Below, one piece after another: positions 22,308 through 30,348 of a DNA stretch of 33,815 bases. The position numbers and the translations under genes were made by a program. Origin of the DNA: Acidobacteriaceae bacterium (GTDB lineage: Bacteria; Acidobacteriota; Terriglobia; Terriglobales; Acidobacteriaceae). The stretch is taken from NCBI GenBank assembly GCA_003131315.1, contig PKUV01000146.1:24120-57934 (forward strand), given 5' to 3'. How positions within the stretch are numbered: the stretch's first letter is position 1; each line of letters begins with the position of its first letter. The notes beneath the pieces were generated by a model. That model saw only the letters and a program-made list of their open reading frames with translations, did no database searches and had not been told where the DNA came from.

Positions 22308-25007
22308 TTACTCCACGTTCCAACCGCTCACTTCGATCTCTGGCGTCGCCGCTCCTATGCTGCTGGTGCGATAGGTTGCGGTGATCTCCCGCTTTTCACC
22401 GGGCAGTAGAGAAATGTAGTTGTCCTGCCAGACAACCGGCAGTATTTCCTCGCCACCCTTGCCCTTGTCGAGCTTCAGGCGCACGAAGAACGCCAACGTC
22501 TTGCCAGGATTTTCGACGGTGACACGCGTTACGGAATCATTCTCCTGTTTCTCCGTGTGTTTTGACACATTCAGCTTCACCTTGGGCAACTGCGCGAGCG
22601 CAGTGTAGTCCGCATACGACGCGGTTGGAGTCGTATACCAGTTCGACTTTGCCCAGTCGATGGTTTCCGGTTTCGTCGAGAGCCAGTAGAAGTTTGCCCC
22701 GACCAGCTTGCCGCTGCCGTCGGTGATGCGAAGATCCAGAAAATATGCCGGCGACAGTCCCTCGATCTGCGGAAGTTCAAAGACTTTTGCTGTGCTATCG
22801 GCGGCCGCATCGAGCGAGGTTTCTTTGGAAAACTTCTGCGTTCCATCCACATTGAACACGCGCGCCGCCAGCTTCAGGCCCTTGGCGTCCACATATTGGC
22901 TGCTGACCAGCCAGACGGAATGGTCGTCGTATCCATAGACGGGGTCGAGCGTCTGCATGGCTTTCTTCGCGCCGAAATATCCGCCGCCCGGCCGCAAATA
23001 GTAGTCGTAGAGATGCCAGATCATCGAAGGCCACCCGTTATTCAGCATCCACTGGATGACGCCCGTCGAAGTGTACTTGTTGCGACTGTAGGCCTCGAAC
23101 ATGGCGCGCACGCCCTCGTAGGTCATGAGCTGAGATTTGTAGGTGAAGTCTTCCGCGCTGCCAGCCTTTCCGTAGCGCGCATTCAGCGCATCGGTAAACA
23201 CCTGCATGGTCTTGAAGGCTCCGCCGCCCGCGTGGAAATTCCAATACTCATCCACCGGCCAGAGATGATCTTTGGGAACCATGCGCTCGACGCTCTCGAT
23301 CGGCGGAACCGCGGGCCCCATGCTGGTTTCGGTGTTGAAGCCGTAGGCGCCGCCACAGCCGCCCGCGTTGCAGGACTTTTCGTCCGTATGAAGATGCGGA
23401 TCCGTTGACCAGTACGAAGGCGCCACGTATTCGTAAGGCCCGCTCATCTTCACGCCGCTTCCGCCCGTCACCGTGGTCGGCTTCGCCGTTGCGGAAGACA
23501 CCACCGGATTCGGCCAGAGCAGGTCAGCTTCAATCTTCAGATACATCTCTTCCACGTCCGGTGGGGGAGGATTGTCACTGCCATTCAGCCACATCACCAG
23601 GCTCGGATGGCCCCTCAGCCGGTAAATCTGGTCGCGCAAAGAGGATTTCGCGATGTCGAAGTCCTCATCTTTCCAGCTTCCCCAGTGTTCCCAGAAATCG
23701 CAGCAGCACCATCCGGCCATTACCAGGATGCCTTGCTGGTCGGCCATCTCAAAAAAATCCTCGGTCTCGAGTTTGCCTTCCAGCCGGACCGTATTCAGTC
23801 CCATATCGCGCACGTAACGGAACTCATCGGCGAGCCGCTCCGAGGTTGCGCGCAGCATCATGTCGGGGGTCCAGCCGCCGCCGCGAATCAGGATGTTCTT
23901 GCCATTGACCTTGAACAGGCGTTTCAAGCGATCCGGCGCATGCTCGGCGACTTCGGATGTGATCTGGCGAATGCCGAACTTCGTACGGGACAAATCGGAA
24001 AGCTCGCCGCTCACCTCAAACGAAAGCTGCAGATCGTAGAGGTTCGGCGTCCCCATCTGCGCCGGCCACCACAGCCGAGGATTGCTCAGGTTGAGCTGCG
24101 GATACCGATCGGGCGAGAAGACCACGTCTTTCGACTCTCCCGCCGCCAGTTCCACCGGTTGCGCGAATTCGATGTTTTCGATCCTGCCTTTCAGCGTCCC
24201 TTTTACCGGGCGATCGCTGGCATTTTTCACCAGCGCCGTTACCGTCAAGTGGGCCGCGTTGTTCGCGGGCGAATCCACTTTCGAGAGCACTGCCGGATGC
24301 CGCAGCGCGACCGGTCCACTGGTCGTCAAATACACCTCACGCCACAAGCCCATGTTCTTGTCGGGCGGCGCGGGATTCCAGTCCACGAAAGTGATTGCCA
24401 GGCTGTTCTCGGTCGGCGCCCAGACCTGCACTGCGATCACATTCGTTCCGGGCTTGACGGCGGAAGTGATGTTGAACTCGTAGGTCCGCCATGCGCCGGC
24501 GACTTCGTTCGAGTTGGCGATCTGCTTTCCGTTGAGAAAAATGTTGGCGCGGTAGTTGATGCCGCGGAAGTTTAGCCACACGGTTTTTCCCGCGTACTCA
24601 TGGGGCAGCGTGAACTCTTTGCGGTACCACCACGAAACCGCGTAGGGACTGTCCGGCGGCATCGGAATATTCGAAAAATTGAAGCCAACGGGATAGCTGA
24701 CCCCTGGGTACTGCCGCAGATTCATGGCGTAAAAAGGGTCGGGCAGCAGCCCGCTCTTTACTTGCGCTGCCACTACCGTCGTCGGAACATCCGCCTGTAT
24801 CCAGTCGCTGGTCCGGGATGCGGCCTGGGACTTGGTCTGGAACGACACGCTGGAGATCGCTTCGCCCGTTGCCGTTACTTTCGCGGATGACTGCAGGGCC
24901 CACCCTTCGCGCAGAGGGAGCGTCAGGGCAGGAGCCGGCTGGAAACTTGGCTGGGCGGCTGCGACCGCAAGTGAAAAGAACGGGATCAAGAGCGTCAATA
25001 TCCTCAT
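22308..25007 (-). CDS. Secreted GH2 glycoside hydrolase, exo-beta-D-glucosaminidase-like
   Basis: The 899-aa product has a signal peptide (MRILTLLIPFFSLAVAAAQ). A GH2 sugar-binding jelly-roll follows (about 65-230, with WYRKEF and FRGINYRANIFLNGKQI), then immunoglobulin-like domains and a TIM barrel from about 360. RGGGWTPDMMLR, NTVRLEGKLE and GWCCCDFWEHWGSW match exo-beta-D-glucosaminidases (CsxA type). The catalytic pair is placed at D478 in WLNGSD and E560 in FNTETSMGP. The Ser-Asp pair in place of the usual GH2 Asn-Glu is the mark of the chitosan-acting subgroup. It would release glucosamine from the non-reducing end of chito-oligosaccharides. The start has AAGGA 7 nt upstream and a promoter at 25070-25098. 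A mannosidase-like alternative is less likely because of the Ser-Asp. Confidence 0.85.
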   Translation of the reverse strand: MRILTLLIPFFSLAVAAAQPSFQPAPALTLPLREGWALQSSAKVTATGEAISSVSFQTKSQAASRTSDWIQADVPTTVVAAQVKSGLLPDPFYAMNLRQYPGVSYPVGFNFSNIPMPPDSPYAVSWWYRKEFTLPHEYAGKTVWLNFRGINYRANIFLNGKQIANSNEVAGAWRTYEFNITSAVKPGTNVIAVQVWAPTENSLAITFVDWNPAPPDKNMGLWREVYLTTSGPVALRHPAVLSKVDSPANNAAHLTVTALVKNASDRPVKGTLKGRIENIEFAQPVELAAGESKDVVFSPDRYPQLNLSNPRLWWPAQMGTPNLYDLQLSFEVSGELSDLSRTKFGIRQITSEVAEHAPDRLKRLFKVNGKNILIRGGGWTPDMMLRATSERLADEFRYVRDMGLNTVRLEGKLETEDFFEMADQQGILVMAGWCCCDFWEHWGSWKDEDFDIAKSSLRDQIYRLRGHPSLVMWLNGSDNPPPPDVEEMYLKIEADLLWPNPVVSSATAKPTTVTGGSGVKMSGPYEYVAPSYWSTDPHLHTDEKSCNAGGCGGAYGFNTETSMGPAVPPIESVERMVPKDHLWPVDEYWNFHAGGGAFKTMQVFTDALNARYGKAGSAEDFTYKSQLMTYEGVRAMFEAYSRNKYTSTGVIQWMLNNGWPSMIWHLYDYYLRPGGGYFGAKKAMQTLDPVYGYDDHSVWLVSSQYVDAKGLKLAARVFNVDGTQKFSKETSLDAAADSTAKVFELPQIEGLSPAYFLDLRITDGSGKLVGANFYWLSTKPETIDWAKSNWYTTPTASYADYTALAQLPKVKLNVSKHTEKQENDSVTRVTVENPGKTLAFFVRLKLDKGKGGEEILPVVWQDNYISLLPGEKREITATYRTSSIGAATPEIEVSGWNVE

Positions 25008-25069
25008 GAAAGTGTCCTTGATGAAAAAATAGAAAGCCGGCGACCCATTCTGCCGGAGTCGCCCCCACG

Positions 25070-25098
25070 TTCATAGCACTTTTATTAATTCGATTCAA
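25070..25098 (-). promoter_or_regulatory. Sigma-70-like promoter of the GH2 gene
   Basis: On the minus strand TTGAAT (25098-25093) and TATGAA (25075-25070) are 17 nt apart. The resulting leader would be about 56 nt, ending at the AAGGA ribosome site of the GH2 gene. Confidence 0.5.
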
Positions 25099-25120
25099 TA
25101 CCGCATTTCTGCGCCGTTTA

Positions 25121-25230
25121 CCTCAGGGGCTAAAGCCCCATCTCTACTGGGTCGGGTTGCGGCGCGGCTGAAGCCGCGCCCCTTCAAAACAAAGTCAAAA
25201 CCCGAGTTGTTCCGCAGCCTGTGAAGCCGC
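25121..25230. repeat. Dispersed repeat (one full and one partial copy) in the GH2 / foldase gap
   Basis: CCTCAGGGGCTAAAGCCC begins the full copy, and GCGCGGCTGAAGCCGCGCC ends it before 25190. A second copy of only the right half, with GAAGCCGCGCCCCTTCAAA, follows near 25222. The 333-nt gap 25008-25340 otherwise holds the two divergent promoters. The first copy is the non-coding relative of the element at 16346-16411. Confidence 0.8.
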
Positions 25231-25263
25231 GCCCCTTCAAAGCATTTCTATCTGGGCCGCTAA

Positions 25264-25291
25264 TTTATGGGAGACAACACTAGTTTATAAT
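25264..25291 (+). promoter_or_regulatory. Candidate promoter of the parvulin foldase gene
   Basis: A perfect TATAAT -10 box lies at 25286-25291, with a weak -35 (TTTATG, 25264-25269) 16 nt upstream. The leader to the ATG at 25341 would be about 43 nt. Confidence 0.45.
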
Positions 25292-25340
25292 CATAAATTC
25301 GCGCTTCCAGCGTGGAGTAATCTGACGGAGTTATCCGACT

Positions 25341-27323
25341 ATGATTCGACAGCTTCAAAATGCAGGGCCAACACTGAAGATCATTCTGGGCGCACTGCTC
25401 GTCATTATCTGTGCGTCGATGGCGATCACGCTCATTCCGGGCGGGATCGGCTCCAGCCTCGGCATTGGCGCGCCTCCGGCTGGCGTTCTGGCCACCATTG
25501 GCGACCAAACCGTGACCGTGCCCGAGGTGCAGCGTGAGGCTAGGGCCATGATCCGGCAGCAGTTTCCTAAAGGCGGACCGCAGGCCAGCATGCTGCTGCC
25601 CTATTTTGCCAGTCAGGCTGCCGAGCAACTCATCAATGAGAAGGCTCTGGTTGCCGAGGCGCACCACATGGGTCTGCGCGTCAGCGACGACGAACTGCGC
25701 GAAGAGCTCCAGCACGGGCAGCTTGGCTCCATGCTCTTTCCCGACGGCAAGTTCGTCGGGCAGGAAGAGTACGAAAACTTCGTCCAGCGCAACGACCTGA
25801 CGGTTCCTCAGTTCGAAGGGCTGGAGAAGGATTTTATTCTTGTCCGCAAGTTGCGCGCCCTGGTTTCAAGCAGTGCCTTCGTGGGGGACACCGAAGTCCG
25901 CGACGAATTCAGCCGCCGCAGCACCAAGGTGAAGTTCGAATATGCCGTGATCACGCAGGCCGACATCCTGAAGGGGCTGCACCCCACCGATGAAGAACTG
26001 AAGGCTTTTTACGAACGCAATAAGGCGACTTACAACAACTCCATCGCCGAGAAGCGGCAGATTAAGTACGTCGTCGTGGATAACGCGAAACTAGCGGCTG
26101 CGACGGCTGTGACCGATCAGGACCTGCAGGCGTACTACGATCAGCACCGCGACGAATACCGCGTGGCCGAGCAGGTGAAGGTCAGCCACATTCTGATCAA
26201 GACTCCTCTGCCTGCGCCCGGCGCGAAGGAAGATGAGAAAGCCGTCGCCGATGCGCGCGCGAAAGCCGAAGGGGCGTTGAAGGAACTTAAGGCGGGCGGA
26301 GACTTTGCCAAGCTCGCGGAAAAATACTCCGACGATCCCGGCAGCGCCAAGAGCGGGGGCGAACTGGGCTGGATCGGCCGCGGCCGCACCGTCCCTGAAT
26401 TCGAGAAGGCCGCCTTTTCACTCGGCAAAGGACAGACCAGCGACCTGGTCAAGAGCAGTTACGGTTTCCATATCATCCACGTCGAAGACAAGCAGGACGC
26501 TCATCTCAAGATGCTGGCCGAGGTGAAGAGCGAGATCGAAGAGAAAGTGAAGCAGCAGAAAACGGCGCGCGCCACCGAAGCGGCAGCGAACGCCTTGCTC
26601 AGCCAGGCGCGTACTGACGGATTCGACAAGGCAGCCGCCGCCAAAGGTCAGGCTGCAGTCAGCACCGAATTCTTCAGCCGAACCGACAACTTGCCCGGAC
26701 TGGCTGCGAATCCGCAGTTTATGGATGCCGTCTTCAACGAAGCGGACAAGGCCCCGCCCGATGTGGTGCAGGTCCCGCAAGGCTACGTGGTTTTCCAGCT
26801 GCTCGGCATAAAGCCCCCGGCTACGCCCGCGTTCGAAGAGATTCGTTCGCGGGTTGAGAACGAGTTCAAGAACGAGCGCGCGGGCTTTCTGCTGCAACAG
26901 AAGACGCAGGAACTCTCCGACCGCGCCAAGGCTGCACACGATTTGAAAAAAGCTGCCAAAGATCTGGGTGCGACAGTGAAGACAAGCGACCTGGTTCTGC
27001 CGGATGGCCAGGTCCCCGACATCGGTTCGATGTCTGGCGCGGGTGCGATCTTGTCACTGAAGCCGGGCGAGATTAGCGGGCCGATCACTGCCGGAGGCAA
27101 TGGCGTGGTCGCTCAGCTTCTCGAAAAACAGGCGCCGACGGATCAGGAATTTGCCGAGAAGAAGGACGGGATTCGGCAGTCGCTCCTCGAAGCTAAGCAG
27201 AACGACTTGTTCGGGCTGTTCGTTACGAACCTGCGCAAGGACATGGAAAAGTCCCACCGGCTGAAGGTCAATCAGGAAGAGATGAAAAACCTGACCCGCC
27301 AAGGTAGGCAAGAAGGCTCGTAG
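25341..27323 (+). CDS. PpiD/SurA-like peptidyl-prolyl isomerase, membrane-anchored periplasmic foldase
   Basis: The 660-aa product has one N-terminal membrane helix (about 13-35, [20 protein letters not shown]) after a short basic stretch, the PpiD topology. A SurA/PpiD N-terminal chaperone region follows (about 45-210). One parvulin domain lies at about 275-380 with [44 protein letters not shown] and [11 protein letters not shown]. The last 280 residues are a helical chaperone region, with a second degenerate rotamase-like part possible near 545-610 ([10 protein letters not shown]). Such proteins assist folding of exported proteins at the periplasmic face of the inner membrane. It stands alone, with its own promoter. 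GGAG lies 10 nt before the ATG. Confidence 0.88.
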   Translation: MIRQLQNAGPTLKIILGALLVIICASMAITLIPGGIGSSLGIGAPPAGVLATIGDQTVTVPEVQREARAMIRQQFPKGGPQASMLLPYFASQAAEQLINEKALVAEAHHMGLRVSDDELREELQHGQLGSMLFPDGKFVGQEEYENFVQRNDLTVPQFEGLEKDFILVRKLRALVSSSAFVGDTEVRDEFSRRSTKVKFEYAVITQADILKGLHPTDEELKAFYERNKATYNNSIAEKRQIKYVVVDNAKLAAATAVTDQDLQAYYDQHRDEYRVAEQVKVSHILIKTPLPAPGAKEDEKAVADARAKAEGALKELKAGGDFAKLAEKYSDDPGSAKSGGELGWIGRGRTVPEFEKAAFSLGKGQTSDLVKSSYGFHIIHVEDKQDAHLKMLAEVKSEIEEKVKQQKTARATEAAANALLSQARTDGFDKAAAAKGQAAVSTEFFSRTDNLPGLAANPQFMDAVFNEADKAPPDVVQVPQGYVVFQLLGIKPPATPAFEEIRSRVENEFKNERAGFLLQQKTQELSDRAKAAHDLKKAAKDLGATVKTSDLVLPDGQVPDIGSMSGAGAILSLKPGEISGPITAGGNGVVAQLLEKQAPTDQEFAEKKDGIRQSLLEAKQNDLFGLFVTNLRKDMEKSHRLKVNQEEMKNLTRQGRQEGS

Positions 27324-27330
27324 CGGGATG

Positions 27331-27412
27331 CAGTTCCCAGTTCTCAGTTCTCAGTCGATGCTGCGAGCTGGTAACCAACCACTGAGAACTGAGAACTGAC
27401 AACTGAGAACTG
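27331..27412. repeat. Clustered ACTGAGAACTG inverted and direct repeats between foldase gene and malQ
   Basis: CAGTTCTCAGT-type units on the left (27331-27355) face ACTGAGAACTGAGAACTG and AACTGAGAACTG units on the right (27381-27412). The cluster fills nearly the whole 96-nt gap and can form a long stem. It ends only 8 nt before the malQ start codon. Confidence 0.85.
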
Positions 27413-27419
27413 ATTTTGC

Positions 27420-28952
27420 ATGCCATTCCCACGCGCCAGCGGAATTCTGCTTCATCCCACCTCGCTGCCTTCGCGCGGCGGGATCGGCGACTTTGGTCCG
27501 TCGGCGTATGCGTTCGCGGATTTTCTCGCCTCCGCGCGGCAGGGTCTGTGGCAGGTGTTGCCTCTGGGCCCGCTCGGGTACGGAGACTCGCCGTATTCCT
27601 CGACTTCGGCGTTTGCCGGAAATCCGCTGCTGATCAGCTTGGAGCGGCTCGCCGATCGCGGCTGGATTGACCGCGCTCGGGTCGATGCTTTAGCCGACGG
27701 CGTCAAGCTCGTGGATTACACCGTGGTTTTCCACCAGAAGCTGCCTCTGCTTTTTGAAGCGGCGCGCAACTTCGTGCGCTCTGCTGCGCCGCACGCCCGC
27801 ACCCGTTACGAGACCTTCTGCCGGCAAAACCGGTGGTGGCTCGATGACTTCGTCCTCTTCGATGGTTTGCGCGCGCGTTTCCGGCTGGAAAGCTGGAACC
27901 GCTGGCCCCGCAAACTGAGTCATCGCGATCCGGTGGCGATCGAGAAGGCGCACGCGGAAATGCTCGACGATCTCGATGTCCGCCGCGCCGTGCAGTTCTT
28001 TTTCTACGAACAGTGGCAGGCGCTTCGAGCCTATTGCGCGCAACATTGCATTCGCGTCGTGGGCGACATCGCGATCTTCGTAAATTTCGACAGCGCCGAT
28101 GTCTGGACTCATCCCGATCTGTTTCGCCTGACCCCCGAACTCGATCCCGAAGTCATCGCCGGCGTGCCCCCGGATTTTTTCAGCAAAGACGGCCAGCGCT
28201 GGGGCAATCCTCTTTATCGCTGGGACGTGATGCAGGAGCAGGGATACTCGTGGTGGATCGACCGGATGCGCTGGGTCACGCACAATTTTGACTACATCCG
28301 CCTCGATCATTTCCGCGGGTTTTCGCAGTTTTGGGAGATTCAGGCGAGCGAACCAACCGCGATTCATGGCCGCTGGGTCGACGGCCCCAAAGACGATTTA
28401 TTCGTGAAGCTGCGCGAGGCGCTGGGCGGGCTCCCATTTTTCGCCGAGGATCTTGGATACATCACGCCCGACGTGCATGCCCTCCGCGAACGCCTCAAGA
28501 TTCCCGGCATGGCCGTGCTGCAATTTGGTTTTGGCGATGCCGGCGCGCACGCCCATCTGCCGCACACTTTCACAACCGACAAGGTCGTATACACCGGCAC
28601 GCACGACAACGACACGTTGCTCGGCTGGTGGGAATCGGGCGCAACGGAATACGAACGCCAGCAAGTGGAAGCGTACCTGGGCCGATGTGAAGACGGCATC
28701 AACTGGGCGATGATTCGCGCCGCCTCCAATTCCGTCGCCAGCCTTTGCGTGGTGCCGATGCAGGATGCGCTGGGGCTGGGAAGCGATGCGCGTATGAATG
28801 TGCCCAGCCGCGGAGGAGGGAACTGGCGCTGGCGTTTTGGCACCGAGTTACTGCGTCCGGAGTTGGCAAAAAAACTTGCCATGCTCGCCGAAGTCTCCGA
28901 CCGGCTTCCGCAGCCGCTGCCGGCGACCGCACGCGAAGAGTGGGTGGCCTGA
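27420..28952 (+). CDS. malQ: 4-alpha-glucanotransferase (amylomaltase, GH77)
   Basis: The 510-aa enzyme transfers alpha-1,4-glucan segments between maltodextrins in glycogen and maltose metabolism, in the cytoplasm. The N-terminal RASGILLHPTSLPSRGGIGD is diagnostic of GH77. The three catalytic acids can be placed: D296 in YIRLDHFRGF (nucleophile), E343 in FFAEDLGY (acid/base) and D396 in YTGTHDND. Their spacing agrees with the Thermus-type enzyme, and the length is normal for the short bacterial form. The ATG is only 8 nt after a repeat cluster and no clear ribosome site is seen, so translation may be weak or leader-dependent. Two ABC transporter genes follow 55 nt downstream. Their family does not transport maltodextrins, so shared transcription may not mean shared function. 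Confidence 0.93.
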   Translation: MPFPRASGILLHPTSLPSRGGIGDFGPSAYAFADFLASARQGLWQVLPLGPLGYGDSPYSSTSAFAGNPLLISLERLADRGWIDRARVDALADGVKLVDYTVVFHQKLPLLFEAARNFVRSAAPHARTRYETFCRQNRWWLDDFVLFDGLRARFRLESWNRWPRKLSHRDPVAIEKAHAEMLDDLDVRRAVQFFFYEQWQALRAYCAQHCIRVVGDIAIFVNFDSADVWTHPDLFRLTPELDPEVIAGVPPDFFSKDGQRWGNPLYRWDVMQEQGYSWWIDRMRWVTHNFDYIRLDHFRGFSQFWEIQASEPTAIHGRWVDGPKDDLFVKLREALGGLPFFAEDLGYITPDVHALRERLKIPGMAVLQFGFGDAGAHAHLPHTFTTDKVVYTGTHDNDTLLGWWESGATEYERQQVEAYLGRCEDGINWAMIRAASNSVASLCVVPMQDALGLGSDARMNVPSRGGGNWRWRFGTELLRPELAKKLAMLAEVSDRLPQPLPATAREEWVA

Positions 28953-29007
28953 GTAGTATATTCTCGCTTGCGAAGCAAATTGATCAAACTTTCTGGAGTA
29001 CGATGCC

Positions 29008-30348
29008 GTGACCGATCCCATCATTCGCGCCCAGGCTGTCGAAAAGTTCTATGTGCAGCCGGATGGGAACCGCATTGAAGTTATTGCGCCCGTCGATCTC
29101 GATGTAGAGCCTGGCAAAATTATTACCCTGCTCGGTCCCTCCGGCTGCGGCAAATCCACGCTGCTGCGGATTCTGACCGGACTCAGCAAGCCTTCGTCAG
29201 GCGAAGTCCTGTGGCATGGGCAGCCCATCGCGTCGCAGAACGCCGGCGTGGCCATCGTCTTCCAGAGTTTTGCGTTGTTCCCCTGGCTGACCGTGCTCGA
29301 CAACGTCGAAGCCCCGCTCGAAGCTCGCGGAGTGCCCGCTCTCGAGCGTCACAAACGCGCGTTGCGCATTCTCGATACCGTTGGACTGGATGGCTTCGAG
29401 AGCGCCTACCCGAAAGAGCTTTCCGGCGGCATGAAACAGCGCGTCGGCTTTGCGCGCGCGCTGGTGGTGGAGCCCGAAGTCCTGTTCATGGATGAGCCTT
29501 TTTCGGCGCTCGACGTGCTCACGGCGGAAAACCTGCGCAACGAATTGCTCGAACTCTGGCTCAGTAAGAAGATGCCGACCAGCGCGATTTTCATCGTCAC
29601 GCACAATATCGAAGAAGCGGTGCTGCTGGCGGACCGCGTGATTGTGCTGGGAAAAAATCCGGCGCGGGTGCGCGCCGATTTCCCCATTGAACTGTCTCAT
29701 CCCCGCGATCGCAAGTCGCCGCGCTTTGTCGAACTGGTCGATTACATCTACAAGATCATGACGCAGCCCGACCTCGCGCTCGCTGTGCCCGACGCGACCG
29801 CAGCCGTGCAAAAGCCCGCTCGTCAGAAATATCAGATGCTTCCGCACGCGCGCGTCGGGGGCGTCGCCGGTCTGCTGGAGCTGCTGCAGGACCGCGGCGG
29901 AAAGGAAGACCTGTATCGTCTCGCCGAAGTCCTCATCATGGATGCCGAAGACCTGCTCCCGATCGTCGAGGCTTCGGTGCTGCTCGGCTTTGCCACATTG
30001 AAGGAAGGCGATGTCGAAATCACCGCCGAGGGCATTCGCTTCGCGGAAGCCGACATCCTCACCCGCAAGATTCTTTTCCGCCAGGCCGCTCTTAAACACA
30101 TCGTGATCCTCCAGCAGATCGACAGCGTTCTGCACGCCAAGACGGATCACTCCATTTCGCAGGAATTTTTCTACGACATCCTCGACGAGCACTTCAGCCA
30201 GGATGAAGTGGAGCGGCAATTCGAAACCGCCATGAACTGGGGCCGCTACGCCGAGATTTTCGACTTCGATCGCGCATCGCACCGGCTGATCCTCGCCGAG
30301 CCCACCGGAGAGCCGCATCCGCCAACCACCACTCCGGTGCAGTTGTGA
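29008..30348 (+). CDS. NitT/TauT-type ABC transporter ATPase with C-terminal AAA-associated domain
   Basis: The 446-aa protein has a complete ABC domain: Walker A GPSGCGKST (43-51), Q-loop FQSFALFPW (Q86), signature LSGGMKQR (138-145), Walker B VLFMDEP (158-164) and switch His in VTHNIEEA. The best relatives are nitrate, sulfonate and bicarbonate ATPases (SsuB/TauB/NrtD). The ABC domain is followed, from about 275 to 440, by an extra domain resembling the 'AAA-associated' C-terminal domain, with LLELLQDRGGKEDLYRLAE and a winged-helix-like pattern, presumed regulatory. The start is GTG with GGAG 9 nt upstream. It overlaps the permease gene by GTGA (4 nt), so the two form one transporter. The substrate is unknown. 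Confidence 0.88.
   Translation: MTDPIIRAQAVEKFYVQPDGNRIEVIAPVDLDVEPGKIITLLGPSGCGKSTLLRILTGLSKPSSGEVLWHGQPIASQNAGVAIVFQSFALFPWLTVLDNVEAPLEARGVPALERHKRALRILDTVGLDGFESAYPKELSGGMKQRVGFARALVVEPEVLFMDEPFSALDVLTAENLRNELLELWLSKKMPTSAIFIVTHNIEEAVLLADRVIVLGKNPARVRADFPIELSHPRDRKSPRFVELVDYIYKIMTQPDLALAVPDATAAVQKPARQKYQMLPHARVGGVAGLLELLQDRGGKEDLYRLAEVLIMDAEDLLPIVEASVLLGFATLKEGDVEITAEGIRFAEADILTRKILFRQAALKHIVILQQIDSVLHAKTDHSISQEFFYDILDEHFSQDEVERQFETAMNWGRYAEIFDFDRASHRLILAEPTGEPHPPTTTPVQL

Noticed and set aside
23607-24575. Plus-strand open frame of 322 codons opposite the GH2 gene
   Set aside because: It is antisense to a complete GH2 enzyme and its product is His/Arg-rich with no recognisable motif.
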